A stretch of DNA of 64,000 bases from Candidatus Omnitrophota bacterium (GCA_040755155.1 JBFMBP010000139.1:1-64000); one strand, 5' to 3'. Positions 28,240 through 37,588 are shown, counted from the stretch's first letter. A program made the numbers and translations. The notes: generated by a model not told the origin, from the letters alone.

Positions 28240-28765
28240 TTTTTACCTCAAGCAGCCGGACGCCGCTGAACGCTACGCTGAACGTCAAGTTCTGTCCATT
28301 TTCGTCCTTGCTCGAAATCGTGATCTCTTCCACTTTCAATGCCAGCGGATCGCACTCCAATTCGTAAAGAAACCGGGCGATGGCGCCGATGCCGCCGATG
28401 CCCGCCGCACGGCATTCCAACTTGATGGAATCGTCTTCCTCAATCCATCGCGGCGTAAGCGACGTCATCGAGAGTTGGCTGGCTTCCGCCCAGCGATCGT
28501 AGGATTTCAATACCTGGCTTTGGGCGTCCGACAGCGCATCGGAAAGGTCTTTTTCCATCATAGAACGCCAGCTATCCTTGATAGCCTCTTCGCGGCTTAC
28601 AAGTAGGAGTCCTTTGTTGACCGATCGTTCCAACTCGGCAATCCGTTCCGATCGCGCCTTCCATAGATTTTGCAGCGGCGTTACGGCTAGGCGGTCGGCG
28701 GCCAATAGGGAAAAACACAATATCATCGCCATTATCAATAATTTCTTCCGGCGCTTAGACTCCAT
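28202..28765 (-). CDS. GspM/PilO-like platform protein
   Basis: The 187-residue product has a short basic N-terminus, one membrane helix (LLIMAMILCFSLLA), a coiled-coil stretch and a small ferredoxin-like domain ending in VKVEEITISS-like LALKVEEITISSKDENG...LTFSVAFSGVRLL. This plan is that of GspM or PilO, which pairs with GspL at the inner membrane. It lies between gspL and the gspC-like gene with overlaps on both sides. Assignment rests on plan and position more than on sequence identity. Confidence 0.75.
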   Translation of the reverse strand: MESKRRKKLLIMAMILCFSLLAADRLAVTPLQNLWKARSERIAELERSVNKGLLLVSREEAIKDSWRSMMEKDLSDALSDAQSQVLKSYDRWAEASQLSMTSLTPRWIEEDDSIKLECRAAGIGGIGAIARFLYELECDPLALKVEEITISSKDENGQNLTFSVAFSGVRLLEVKNETNTKSVSSHL

Positions 28766-30176
28766 CGGCCACCCCTCCTTTCCAGCGAAAATTCAATGTA
28801 AATTGCATGGGAGACCCTCCTCGGAACTGTTGCGCCTGCAATTCGCCTACATCCTGGTTTTCTCGCAGGTTATCCCACATCGCCAACCATTCTTGATTGG
28901 TTTTTGCATTTCCTGAACAGGAGACCTCCGACAAATCTTTTATTTCCAGCGACTTGACCCAAACCGATCCTTCTTCGGGAAAGGTTTGCGCCAACAAGAG
29001 AAGAATATTCAAACTGGGGACCGAATCGTCAAACCAGGACCGGAATTTTCTCACTTGCTTTTGCAGCGCTTCCACTTCGGCGGCCTTTGGTTTTAAATCT
29101 TTCCATTGCGATTCCAGTTGCGATAATTGCCAATATTGATACCAAAAAGCGGCGATGCCAAACAGAAGGATGGCCGCCGCCGCGCCGCCCAGCCAAAGAG
29201 CGCCGCGAGAGAGAACCAAGCCGGTCACCCTTTTGAAACGGCTCTCCTGGGGAGGGAGAAACTCGAGAATGGATGACCGGCTTGATAAATAGCCCATAGC
29301 GGCTCCGAGAGCCAAAAGCGACGTTTTCTTCAAGAGGCTTGGATCGGAAAACCGATCGCGGGGAAAAGCGTCGCCCCTTTCGATTTCCATACCCATGCGT
29401 TCGGCGGCGCCGCGAAAATCCTCCAGCAAAGGATCGGCCGCATCGGATATTCCTGCGAGGCGTATGGCGGAAATGGATTCTCTTAAATCCGGCGGCAAAT
29501 TTCCCAGCGTGATGCGCGCCTGCCTGACAATGGAATCTACATCGAAGCCCTCGTCTCCCTCTTCCGTTTCCTCCAAGGTGCGCAAGGCCGCGATTTTCCC
29601 ATTGGCGAATACGGCCAGATCGACGCCGTTCTCCCGCGCCAACAACAAGGCCGAGCCGTCATGGTTTTTGCCGGCGGCGCTATCTAAGAAGGCGTGGCCA
29701 AGCGTAACGCTGACCAGCCGCAGGCGAGCCGCCTTCATGACTTTTTGCGTAATGGCGATTCGGTTGAGGGGAATAGCGGCGATGGCGGCTCGTCCCATAT
29801 TTTGCGGCGTGCGGTAACGCGAAACCGCGATAGACAATTCGTGGGGAGCCAGAGGAAATTCCCGCTCCGCTTGCAGCGTAAAGAAACTCCGCAAATCTTC
29901 TTCGGGGAGGTCCGGCGCTTCGGTTTGGAGAGTCAGCGCCCATTTTAGGGGCGCGCTTACGATGCATTGCTTTTCCCGGATTCCTGCTTCGTTCAAACGG
30001 TTGCGGATTTCGCGGCCCGCCAACTCCGGATCGCTGGTCAACAGATCCAGCGAAAGCGCCGTCTGATAGGATTTCAAAATATGAAAACGATCCCCGGCGC
30101 GGCGAACCACGACCGCCGACATGCGCCTGCCTTCGAAAGCGATAGCTAAGATGGATGAACGTTCAGGCGTTTTCAT
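28755..30176 (-). CDS. gspL: GspL-like platform protein (PilM/PilN-like fusion)
   Basis: The N-terminal cytoplasmic part (residues about 8-320) has the actin-like PilM/GspL pattern (SSILAIAFEGRRMSAVVV, LPEEDLRSFFTLQAEREFPLAPHEL, DGSALLLARENGVDLAVF). It is followed by a membrane helix (WLGGAAAAILLFGIAAFWYQYW) and a periplasmic coiled coil with a PilN-like domain. GspL recruits the ATPase GspE to the membrane. The ATG at 30176 is chosen because it overlaps the gspK stop as ATGA, the pattern used throughout this operon; the frame is open further upstream. Confidence 0.85.
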   Translation of the reverse strand: MKTPERSSILAIAFEGRRMSAVVVRRAGDRFHILKSYQTALSLDLLTSDPELAGREIRNRLNEAGIREKQCIVSAPLKWALTLQTEAPDLPEEDLRSFFTLQAEREFPLAPHELSIAVSRYRTPQNMGRAAIAAIPLNRIAITQKVMKAARLRLVSVTLGHAFLDSAAGKNHDGSALLLARENGVDLAVFANGKIAALRTLEETEEGDEGFDVDSIVRQARITLGNLPPDLRESISAIRLAGISDAADPLLEDFRGAAERMGMEIERGDAFPRDRFSDPSLLKKTSLLALGAAMGYLSSRSSILEFLPPQESRFKRVTGLVLSRGALWLGGAAAAILLFGIAAFWYQYWQLSQLESQWKDLKPKAAEVEALQKQVRKFRSWFDDSVPSLNILLLLAQTFPEEGSVWVKSLEIKDLSEVSCSGNAKTNQEWLAMWDNLRENQDVGELQAQQFRGGSPMQFTLNFRWKGGVADGV

Positions 30177-31537
30177 GAAATGCCCTTTCCCTTCGCTCCG
30201 GAAATAATCTCGCGGCGCAACTCGGCTCCCAACGGCCATCCCAGGCGGCTCGAATCGCGGCGGTAGACGACGATAGGGGAGTCTCCGCTGGCGTCGATCA
30301 CGAACGCCGTACGCCGAAATCCCTTCCCATTCCGCCCCACCGCCGCCGCATCGGCGGTGAATTGATAACTCTTGGTTGTGATATAGGGTCCCGCTTGGAT
30401 GGCGCTTTCGTCATCGATCGCTTCCGCAACCCATGCCAGCGATTCCAATTCGTCCGTTTTTCCTTGGCGATAGGCGGCCATTTTGCTTGCGTTTTCCGTT
30501 CCGATTCCGGGAAGACAGGCGAGCACGGCTTCGCTGGCCGTGTTGACGTTGACCAGCCCTTCGATGGGATCGTCGCTGGAAGCCGTGAGATCGTCGTCGA
30601 CTTGGGCGAATTCATCGGCCGTCATCTGGCTGCGGATATAATATTCCAGGACGCTGGCGACGGTATTTCCACTCGCCGCCTGCGTGATTTGGCGCGCTCT
30701 GTCTTCGCCGAACGTTTCTTGAAACAGCGTATCCAATTCCTGATTGTTGTTCTCCGTCACATTGATGCGCGCCGTTCCGTCGCTGCGCTTGTTGGATTCA
30801 CGGCTGTAGACGGTGAGGTATTCCAAAATCCCCATATCCAAACGGCCGTCGCGGTTATCGTCGGGAAACGAGGCGTTCCCGTCGTCTTCGTTGGAATCCA
30901 GGACGCCGTTGCGATTGGCGTCTTCTCCATAGAGAAGAGTCCAATCGGCGTTAATGACCAGGTTCAATTCGTCCACCGTTTCGAAATTTCCGTTCTTGCA
31001 ATAATATTTTGGACTGCGCAACAAGTAGGCTTCCGACTCCGCGCCGTCCGGCGAAGCTTCCTCGTCTTCGTCCCGCCAGTCGATAATGGAAGCGGCCAGT
31101 TCGGCGGTCATATTCGGCAACGCTTCCAGCATTTCCCGCGTCGCCGTGTTAAGATTCAATTTGGAGCATTCGTCCACCAATCCAAAAACCGGCTGCTTCG
31201 AATTGTCCTCTACATCGCTTCGTCCAATGAGCCAAAAGCAGGCATCGCCCACATAGGCTCCCTCAGGCGTATAATCTTCCACGGAAGGAACCGTCCCCGG
31301 TTCTTCCAGATTTTTCAATATATAAATTACATACCGGCAGGCGCTTTCGACGGCTTGATCCGCTTCCAATCCCGCCTCCGAGGCGACGGCCGCCCGGTAT
31401 TCGAGCATCATCGAATTTCCGAACAACAAGGCGACGCTGACCAATCCTAGTGCGATCCACATAACGATGATCAAGACCGTTCCGCGATTGTTGGAAGAAG
31501 GCGTCCTTAAAGGAGAGAAGAGATTCGTTTCCATCAT
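30173..31537 (-). CDS. gspK: Type II secretion minor pseudopilin GspK
   Basis: GspK caps the pseudopilus tip. The N-terminus has the prepilin cleavage pattern and helix (RGTVLIIVMWIALGLVSVALLFG). The large globular part (SAM-like helix-hairpin modules FGLVDECSKLNLNTATREMLEALP and GLVNVNTASEAVLACLPG) is typical of GspK. An Asp/Asn-rich loop (DANRNGVLDSNEDDG, DDNRDGRLD) resembles calcium-binding sites. The start at 31537 overlaps the gspJ stop as ATGA. About 454 residues is long for the family. Confidence 0.92.
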   Translation of the reverse strand: MMETNLFSPLRTPSSNNRGTVLIIVMWIALGLVSVALLFGNSMMLEYRAAVASEAGLEADQAVESACRYVIYILKNLEEPGTVPSVEDYTPEGAYVGDACFWLIGRSDVEDNSKQPVFGLVDECSKLNLNTATREMLEALPNMTAELAASIIDWRDEDEEASPDGAESEAYLLRSPKYYCKNGNFETVDELNLVINADWTLLYGEDANRNGVLDSNEDDGNASFPDDNRDGRLDMGILEYLTVYSRESNKRSDGTARINVTENNNQELDTLFQETFGEDRARQITQAASGNTVASVLEYYIRSQMTADEFAQVDDDLTASSDDPIEGLVNVNTASEAVLACLPGIGTENASKMAAYRQGKTDELESLAWVAEAIDDESAIQAGPYITTKSYQFTADAAAVGRNGKGFRRTAFVIDASGDSPIVVYRRDSSRLGWPLGAELRREIISGAKGKGIS

Positions 31538-32409
31538 TGTCCCATCCTTGCGCCGCCCGGTTGGCCGCCCGTTCCGCTTGGTTGACCGCCTGGTAGACCG
31601 CCCGTTCCTCCGCCTGTATCCTGTTGCCCGCCGGCGTCTTCCGTAGAACTTTGAGTAGTGGATTGGCTGCTTTGCGGCGTTTTTTCCACTATGACGGGGA
31701 TCACCCAATCTATGGGCCGCGTCAATCTGTCCGCGTCGCGCGGTTGAAGAAAATCGACGCGCAGACGGATGGCTAATAATGTCGTTTCTTCGTCCTGAGA
31801 CGCCGTACTATCTGTTGTAGACTCTTCCGTCGTCGTGCTTTGCTCCGTCGAACTCTCCGATACGGCATCCCATGAATCCAGCCAATCGGTTCCGTCGTAA
31901 TAGAGGAAAGCTAACGACGCTGCGCCGGTCAACAATCGCGATTCTTCGACTTCCGGCTCCGTAGAGGGAAGCAGGTTGCGCGTTACGGCGCGGACTAAAT
32001 CGAATCCTTCCCCGCCGTCAGTAAATTCGGGATCGGCTAAGTAATACTCCACTTTTTGAATATCTCCCCACGGGGAATCGGCAGTGATGACGCCGGAGGA
32101 GGTATAGAATTCCAAGCGATCGCGGCGCATTCCGCCGTCGTCGATCTTTTCGCCGATCGTGGAGCCAGCGAGTACGCCTCCCGGCGGCATGAGGCCGCTC
32201 AAGTCCCGCTTGACAATGGATAAAGCGTAATCCTTGGGCAGCGCTTTTTCGAACGCATCGTAGGCTTTTTCTCTCAACCGCAGCGCGCCATAAAAAACGG
32301 TATAGACGGCGCCAACGACGATGGCGTACATCACGCTGGCGAGAAGCACTTCCATCAAAGTAAAACCGCCGTCTTGAGAATGGCGCTTTGGGAGAATGGT
32401 CCCGATCAT
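31534..32409 (-). CDS. gspJ: Type II secretion minor pseudopilin GspJ
   Basis: Prepilin motif GGFTLMEVLLASVMYAIVVGAVY lies near the N-terminus after a short leader, followed by a GspJ-like domain (SIVKRDLSGLMPPGG, DRLEFYTSSG). Two low-complexity regions are odd: a Ser/Thr/Glu-rich insert (SSTEQSTTTEESTTDSTAS) and a Gly/Gln-rich C-terminus. The start at 32409 overlaps the gspI stop by 4 bases. GspJ joins I and K in the tip complex. Confidence 0.9.
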   Translation of the reverse strand: MIGTILPKRHSQDGGFTLMEVLLASVMYAIVVGAVYTVFYGALRLREKAYDAFEKALPKDYALSIVKRDLSGLMPPGGVLAGSTIGEKIDDGGMRRDRLEFYTSSGVITADSPWGDIQKVEYYLADPEFTDGGEGFDLVRAVTRNLLPSTEPEVEESRLLTGAASLAFLYYDGTDWLDSWDAVSESSTEQSTTTEESTTDSTASQDEETTLLAIRLRVDFLQPRDADRLTRPIDWVIPVIVEKTPQSSQSTTQSSTEDAGGQQDTGGGTGGLPGGQPSGTGGQPGGARMGQ

Positions 32410-32831
32410 GCTTCTTCCTCTTCTTCTTCCGCCAATGCGCTCAAGCGCACGTAATATTCCCGGTCTTGAACCAAGAAAAAAACCGTAATGGATACGACGC
32501 GCATGGCGTCCACCGTCCACTCTTCATCGACCAGAACCCAGCGATACTCCGGCCAATCCGCGCCGAAATCGCCTTTTTGCTTGGAGGATCGCCATTCCTC
32601 CGTAACGATCATTTCGTTCAAGAGGCTTCCGGCCAGTTGGACGGCGATCCTCGTCCTCTCCGCCGCGACTCCCGCCCGGTTGGCGATCGTCAATCCTTGA
32701 ATGGCGGCGGGAATGACGATGGCCGCAAAAACCATCGCCGCCAGCAATTCCGCGAAGGTGAATCCCCGCTCGGCGCGGAGACGGGGAGTTTTTTTTCCCG
32801 CTAGCGATTCAATTTTCGCGTTTCCGCCCAT
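32406..32831 (-). CDS. gspI: Type II secretion minor pseudopilin GspI
   Basis: The 141-residue protein has a basic leader and prepilin segment (ERGFTFAELLAAMVFAAIVIPAAI). A short globular part follows (QLAGSLLNEMIVTEEW, EYRWVLVDEEW, RVVSITVFFLVQDREYYVRLSAL), the strand order of GspI. It ends in six acidic residues. The ATG at 32831 lies inside the end of gspH (31-base overlap) with AAGGA upstream. The frame is open further upstream, but the extension is basic, unlike a prepilin leader. Confidence 0.87.
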   Translation of the reverse strand: MGGNAKIESLAGKKTPRLRAERGFTFAELLAAMVFAAIVIPAAIQGLTIANRAGVAAERTRIAVQLAGSLLNEMIVTEEWRSSKQKGDFGADWPEYRWVLVDEEWTVDAMRVVSITVFFLVQDREYYVRLSALAEEEEEEA

Positions 32832-33385
32832 CGCAGCAGTTCCTTTTCGTCGTCGATAAGGCTGTAGCCCAAGCCGTAATCCATCTGGACGACGCCGATT
32901 TGTTCCAGGTCTTTTCCCGTTCGCCCTTCGTCTTTTTCGATAAGGAGAAAGGCGATGGCGCTGCGTTCGTCCAAGGAGCCGTCCGACCAGTAGAGAATGG
33001 CGGCGGCCTCCTTTTCGTTCGAATCGTTGCCCGGGGTTTCGATGCGGATATAGCTGGGAAGATGAAATTCGACCGGCTTCATCGCTTCCGTTTCCAAATC
33101 TTCGAATCCCGCCGCCGGGCGCAATCCATACCAACCGTTTTGATCGTCGATCCATATCTCTATGGGAAGAGAGAGGGAGACCGCCTGGCTGCGCGCGTAT
33201 CGCGTCAAAGCCAGAAATCGCCGCGCCTCCTCTTCCAATTTCCGCCCGTAGGAAAAGCGGCTCAGCGACGGGGCCGCCAGAGCCATTACGACAGCCAACA
33301 TGGTCATCACGACGATCAACTCGACGAGAGTAAATCCGCGTAGGGCCGTCTTATCTCTTTTGAATCTGCCAGTTCGTGATATCAT
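32801..33385 (-). CDS. gspH: Type II secretion minor pseudopilin GspH
   Basis: GspH-type prepilin motif RGFTLVELIVVMTMLAVVMALAAPSL is near the N-terminus, followed by a globular domain (LEEEARRFLALTRYARSQAVSLSLPIEIWID) with the usual GspH helix and strand. The chosen start at 33385 lies inside gspG (35-base overlap), giving 194 residues. Neighbours G and I confirm the assignment. Confidence 0.88.
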   Translation of the reverse strand: MISRTGRFKRDKTALRGFTLVELIVVMTMLAVVMALAAPSLSRFSYGRKLEEEARRFLALTRYARSQAVSLSLPIEIWIDDQNGWYGLRPAAGFEDLETEAMKPVEFHLPSYIRIETPGNDSNEKEAAAILYWSDGSLDERSAIAFLLIEKDEGRTGKDLEQIGVVQMDYGLGYSLIDDEKELLRWAETRKLNR

Positions 33386-33812
33386 CGTCGCCGCCCACGC
33401 GGCCGTCCGGCCCCATCGACATAATGTCGTATCCCCGTTCGTTGCGTTTTCCGGGGCATTCGTAGATGTAGGCATTGCCCCACGGATCGTTAGGTATATC
33501 CTGTTTCAGATAGGGGCCGCGCCAGTTCTTGGCGTCGCGAGGCTCTTCGATCAAAGCCTGCAATCCATTGCCGCCCCTGGGATAGAATCCATTATCGATT
33601 TCGAAGGCGTCGAGAACGGTTTCGAAATTGGAAATCTGCGTTTGCGCCGCCGTGACATTGGCCTGTTCGGTCCGCCCGGCGAACTTGGGGACCACGATCG
33701 CCGCCAACGTCGCCAATATCACCAGCACCAGCAACATTTCCACCAGAGTGAAACCCTTCTCGACGCCGCGTGGATCGTCTATCTTCCGCCATGGTTTTTC
33801 GTTTGCGTTCAT
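33351..33812 (-). CDS. gspG: Type II secretion major pseudopilin GspG
   Basis: GspG is the main pseudopilus subunit. Prepilin peptidase site and helix (KGFTLVEMLLVLVILATLAAIVVPK) are followed by the family blocks AAQTQISNFETVLDAFEIDNG.YP, GLQALIEEP, WRGPYLKQDIPNDPWGN.Y.Y and the calcium-loop region YDIMSMGPDGRVGGDDDI. The length of 153 is standard. It lies 20 bases after gspF. Confidence 0.96.
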   Translation of the reverse strand: MNANEKPWRKIDDPRGVEKGFTLVEMLLVLVILATLAAIVVPKFAGRTEQANVTAAQTQISNFETVLDAFEIDNGFYPRGGNGLQALIEEPRDAKNWRGPYLKQDIPNDPWGNAYIYECPGKRNERGYDIMSMGPDGRVGGDDDITNWQIQKR

Positions 33813-33832
33813 GTTGGCGTCTCCTTTTCAAC

Positions 33833-35059
33833 TCATTTGATATAATCTTGAATGGTAAATATGGGAATCACCATTCCCACGAAGATCGTTCCTATAAAGC
33901 TGGCGATGACAAACAGCATCAGCGGTTCGGCCAGAGCCACGGCCGTCTTCATCCGCCGGTCCAATTCCCCTTCCGTTACCGTCGCCAACCGGACAAGCTC
34001 CTTGTCCAACCTTCCCGTTTCCTCGGCGACGGAGATCATTTCCAAAACCGATCCCGGAAACAATTCCTTGCAATCGGCCAGACTGACCGCCAGCCGGTCG
34101 CCCTGTTTGACGCGTTCGATGGAGGCGGTGACGGCGTCTACTAGCGTTTGGTTGCCGATCGACTTTCGCGATACGTTCAACGCCTGAATCAGCGGAACGC
34201 CCGCGCCCGCCAACGATCCCAACATCCGGCAGAAGCGCGCCAAGGCGAATTGCGCCGTCAACTGGCCGATGACGGGCAGCCTCAATAGCAACGCTTCCCA
34301 TTCCCGCCGCCCCCGGTCCGATTGCAGCCAGCGGCGGGTTGCCCAGCCTATCGCAAACAAGACGGCGGCGACGTACAATCCATAAGTTCGAACCGCGCGG
34401 CTGGCCGCCACAATGGCCAACGTCAACATGGGCAGTGAAGCGCCGAATCCGTCGAAGATGGTTTGAAAGCGGGGGATGAAAAAGACCATCAAGAAGACGA
34501 GAACCCCAATGGCCAGCGTCAGCAATACGGCGGGATAAATCATCGCCGCCAGCATCTTGGCCCGCAGTTCCTTTTCCCGCATTTGGAAATCGGCGATTTG
34601 CGCCAATACTACATCCAGGAATCCGCCGGTCTCGCCCGCCTGGACCATCGCCGTATAAACGCGGGGAAAAGTCTCCGGCGATTGCGCCATCGCGTCGGCC
34701 AGGGATGCGCCGTCGATGACGAGATCGTGAATTTCCTTCCATTTCTCTCGGGCGGAGGCCGCCGAGGCCTCTTTCGCCAGGATTTTCAACGCCCGGCTGA
34801 GAGGGATGCCCGCTTCCAATAAGCTGGAGAGCAAGCGGGTGAAATTTTCCATTTCGCGATAGGGTACTTTTTTTCTCTTCCATTCCAGACGAAAACCGGT
34901 TGTTTCTTCTTTAGTTTTTTGGCCATTTTCGGAGAGGGAGACGGGCTTCAAACCGCGCTTTTCCAGTTGATGATAAGCGTCTTGGCGTCCATTGGCCTCG
35001 ATGCGTCCATCGGCCAAAACGCCGTCCATTTGCAAAGCGCGGTAATAAAAGATCGCCAT
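33833..35059 (-). CDS. gspF: Type II secretion inner-membrane platform protein GspF
   Basis: GspF is the platform that the ATPase turns to build the pseudopilus. The 408-residue protein has two repeated T2SSF domains (first REMENFTRLLSSLLEAGIPLSRALK, second FALARFCRMLGSLAGAGVPLIQALN), each followed by a membrane segment, and a final helix near FVIASFIGTIFVGMVIPIF. The length and plan are normal. It starts 7 bases after gspE. Confidence 0.95.
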   Translation of the reverse strand: MAIFYYRALQMDGVLADGRIEANGRQDAYHQLEKRGLKPVSLSENGQKTKEETTGFRLEWKRKKVPYREMENFTRLLSSLLEAGIPLSRALKILAKEASAASAREKWKEIHDLVIDGASLADAMAQSPETFPRVYTAMVQAGETGGFLDVVLAQIADFQMREKELRAKMLAAMIYPAVLLTLAIGVLVFLMVFFIPRFQTIFDGFGASLPMLTLAIVAASRAVRTYGLYVAAVLFAIGWATRRWLQSDRGRREWEALLLRLPVIGQLTAQFALARFCRMLGSLAGAGVPLIQALNVSRKSIGNQTLVDAVTASIERVKQGDRLAVSLADCKELFPGSVLEMISVAEETGRLDKELVRLATVTEGELDRRMKTAVALAEPLMLFVIASFIGTIFVGMVIPIFTIQDYIK

Positions 35060-35066
35060 GATTCGT

Positions 35067-36806
35067 TCAACTCCGTCCTATTGGAGCAGTAATTCCATTT
35101 CCCTCTCCGGAATAAGCAAAAGAATGCCCATTGCGATAAACCGGTTCGTTGACTTTCTCGTCCTTCGTTACCCGCAATACCTCGTCCACAGTGGTTGCGC
35201 CTTCGGCTACCAGCCGCCAACCGTCTTCGCTCAAAAAACGCAAACCATTGCGGCGGGCGGCTTCACGAATCTCGCCTGAAGAACAATCCTTCAGAATCAT
35301 CTGCCGGATTTCATCGTTCAGCTCCATCAGTTCGAATACGCCCCGCCGTCCGTGATAACCGGTTTGACGGCAAAAACGGCATCCAACGGGCCGATAGAGC
35401 GGTTGTTCGGGCGGCATCCCGATCTTATCGCGGTAATATTTCGCCTTGGCCGATCGGTCCTCCTCTTTGCAATGAGGGCAAAGGACGCGCACCAGCCGTT
35501 GAGCCAGCACCGATTCCAGAGACGAAGCCACGAGGTATGGTTCCACGCCCATATCCACCAGACGGGTCAATGCGCCTGGCGCGTCGTTGGTGTGGAGGGT
35601 GGAAAATACTAAGTGGCCCGTCAAGGAGGCTTGGACGGCGATTTGAGCCGTTTCCGCATCGCGGATTTCGCCGATGAGCAGAACGTCGGGGTCGTGGCGC
35701 AGTATCGCCCGCAAGCCGCGGGCGAAGGTCAATCCCGATTTTTCCGAAACCTGGATTTGGTTGACGCCCCGGATGTGATACTCGATGGGATCCTCAATGG
35801 TGATGATTTTGCGCGAGGCGTCGTTAATTTCGTTGAGAGCGGAATAGAGCGTAGTCGTCTTGCCGCTGCCAGTCGGCCCCGTAACCAACACGATGCCATG
35901 AGGCAGCTGGAGCAAATCCTTGAATAAACAAAGTTCCCGCTCGCCCATGCCCAATTCCGCCAGGTTCATCAGAGAGGCGTCCTGCCGCAGCAGCCGCATG
36001 ACTACCGCCTCGCCGTGCAGCATGGGGATGACGGAAACGCGCACATCCACCTCGTGATCGACCAGCCGGATTTTGATGCGTCCGTCCTGCGGCAGCCGCT
36101 TTTCGGCGATGTCGAGATGGCTGAGAATTTTGACGCGGGAGACGATCGCGGGTTGAAAGCGTTTGATCTGGGCGGGGACGGGAACATCCTGCAGTACGCC
36201 GTCGATGCGGTAGCGGATGCGCAATTCGTCCTCGAACGGCTCCAAGTGGATATCCGTGGATCGCAGCGCGATGGCGTCGCCGAGAACCTGGTTGACGAAG
36301 CGTACGATGGAGGCGTCTCCCGCCGCGTTTTCCAGATCGGCGTCTTCATCCTTGTTTTCGTCTACGACTTGCAGCGTGGATTCCTCTTCCAACGTGCCGA
36401 GGGTGTCCGCGCCGACGCCGAGGCGTTTTTTCATCTCCCGCTGAATAGCTTCGCAAGGCGCCAGCACGGGAACGATTTTCATCCCCGTCAATAATTTAAG
36501 CGCATCCATCCCCTCGGCGTCGTACAAACGGCTGACGGCGGCTTCTACGACTCCATTCTTGCGCTGCAGGGGCAGTATCTCGTGCTTGAGCAAAACCCGG
36601 GCGGGAAATAGCGACAACAGTTGCCGATCCGGCTCTACGTCTTCCAGATCCGTGTAAGAAATTCCATACTCTTTCGCCAGCCATCGGAGAACGTCTTCCT
36701 CCGATTGCGCCGCCGCTTTTCCCGCCGCGGTTTCTTGGTTCAAGACTTCCACGTCTACGGACGAGATTTGTTTGGCCTCGATCATCTTTTTTAACAATTC
36801 GTTCAT
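35067..36806 (-). CDS. gspE: Type II secretion ATPase GspE
   Basis: GspE powers the secretion machine. The N-terminal GspE/PilB domain is followed by the ATPase core: RSTDIHLEP, RIDGVLQ, DGRIKIRLVDHEVDVRVS, Walker A GPTGSGKTTTLYSAL, the Asp box KIITIEDPIEY, Walker B VLLIGEIRDAETA and the His box LVFSTLHTNDAPGAL. The tetracysteine zinc site is CPHC...CRFC. A C-terminal extension of about 35 residues after the usual end is unusual. It follows the Spy-like gene by 54 bases. Confidence 0.96.
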   Translation of the reverse strand: MNELLKKMIEAKQISSVDVEVLNQETAAGKAAAQSEEDVLRWLAKEYGISYTDLEDVEPDRQLLSLFPARVLLKHEILPLQRKNGVVEAAVSRLYDAEGMDALKLLTGMKIVPVLAPCEAIQREMKKRLGVGADTLGTLEEESTLQVVDENKDEDADLENAAGDASIVRFVNQVLGDAIALRSTDIHLEPFEDELRIRYRIDGVLQDVPVPAQIKRFQPAIVSRVKILSHLDIAEKRLPQDGRIKIRLVDHEVDVRVSVIPMLHGEAVVMRLLRQDASLMNLAELGMGERELCLFKDLLQLPHGIVLVTGPTGSGKTTTLYSALNEINDASRKIITIEDPIEYHIRGVNQIQVSEKSGLTFARGLRAILRHDPDVLLIGEIRDAETAQIAVQASLTGHLVFSTLHTNDAPGALTRLVDMGVEPYLVASSLESVLAQRLVRVLCPHCKEEDRSAKAKYYRDKIGMPPEQPLYRPVGCRFCRQTGYHGRRGVFELMELNDEIRQMILKDCSSGEIREAARRNGLRFLSEDGWRLVAEGATTVDEVLRVTKDEKVNEPVYRNGHSFAYSGEGNGITAPIGRS

Positions 36807-36860
36807 GTCGTCCGCTCCGCGTTTACACTCGTTCTTTCCGTCAATCGCTTGGGTGCAGGA

Positions 36861-37421
36861 CTATTCTAACATGCCCATTAAAACCAGCGTTGCTTCCTGC
36901 TTGAGGGTCAGGACTTGCACTAATTCTTCCCGCGCTTTTTGCAATTCCGCCGCTTTTTTCTTACGGGCATCGCGAAGAGCGGTGAGTTTCGCCTTGATTT
37001 CATCTTGGGATGGATTGCTGGAATCTAACACGGCTTGCAGCGCTTCCATCTCCGGATCCGGTTGGCCGAAACCTCGCCGTCCTTGTCTCTGTTGATCTTG
37101 CCCTTGGGGTTGATCTTGCCCTTGCGGTCTCTGACGTCCCATTCCCAGTCCTCCCGGCCCGCCCATGAAGCGCATCCGTCCGCCCATGGATTCGCGTTGC
37201 AGGGTCATGACCTTCTCTACTAGCGGGCTAATGGCTTTCCATTCCTCGTCTGTCGCTTTTAGCGCGTCTTTGTAGCGTTCCTGCATCATCTGCTGTAACT
37301 GCGCCGGATCGAATCTCTGACCGCCGGGGCCGCCTGGATCCTGCGCCAGAACGACTATGGATCCCGCCAGCAGCAACAATGCCATTCCGCCGATCGTTAC
37401 TTTTCCCATGCTCTTGTTCAT
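36861..37421 (-). CDS. Spy/LTXXQ-like secreted protein at the head of the secretion operon
   Basis: The protein has a signal peptide (MGKVTIGGMALLLLAGSIVVLAQ). The mature helical, Gln/Arg/Gly-rich part has KATDEEWKAISPLVEKVMTLQRE and IKAKLTALRDARKKKAAELQKAREELVQVLTLKQEATLVLMG. The last part recalls the LTxxQ pattern of Spy/CpxP periplasmic chaperones and metal-resistor proteins, but the family link is loose. The ATG at 37421 is preferred because GGAGG lies nine bases upstream and overlaps the earlier ATG. It is the first gene downstream of the sigma-54-type promoter. Confidence 0.7.
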   Translation of the reverse strand: MNKSMGKVTIGGMALLLLAGSIVVLAQDPGGPGGQRFDPAQLQQMMQERYKDALKATDEEWKAISPLVEKVMTLQRESMGGRMRFMGGPGGLGMGRQRPQGQDQPQGQDQQRQGRRGFGQPDPEMEALQAVLDSSNPSQDEIKAKLTALRDARKKKAAELQKAREELVQVLTLKQEATLVLMGMLE

Positions 37422-37462
37422 TTGGGTCATCCTCCGATTGGTATGGATTTAGTTTTACGCGC

Positions 37463-37482
37463 AGGAGAATTGTTTTTCTCCT
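37463..37482 (-). other. Hairpin in the leader of the secretion operon mRNA
   Basis: A perfect 7-bp stem (AGGAGAA at 37463-37469, TTCTCCT at 37476-37482) with a 6-base loop lies between the expected sigma-54 start site and the first gene. It has no T-run, so it may stabilise the mRNA or be a binding site rather than a terminator. Confidence 0.4.
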
Positions 37483-37501
37483 ATGCGTACGCTTAGAAAC
37501 A

Positions 37502-37516
37502 GCAAGGGCTAAGCCA
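37502..37516 (-). promoter_or_regulatory. Sigma-54-type (-24/-12) promoter of the secretion operon
   Basis: On the minus strand the sequence TGGCTTAGCCCTTGCT has TGGC at the -24 position and TTGC at the -12 position, with exactly the spacing of the sigma-54 consensus. Transcription would start near 37490, some 70 bases before the first gene. An NtrC-type activator is encoded further along the same gene run. Confidence 0.6.
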
Positions 37517-37588
37517 ATATGATAAGTTATAGATTAGTAAGTAGTTACGAATATTCGGCGCGCATTTTTTTAACGAAAAGCTTCGATA

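Noticed and set aside
33828-34883. Long alternative frame over gspF
   Set aside because: The gspF frame has all family motifs; the other frame is arginine- and glycine-rich, typical of an antisense or shifted frame in GC-rich DNA.
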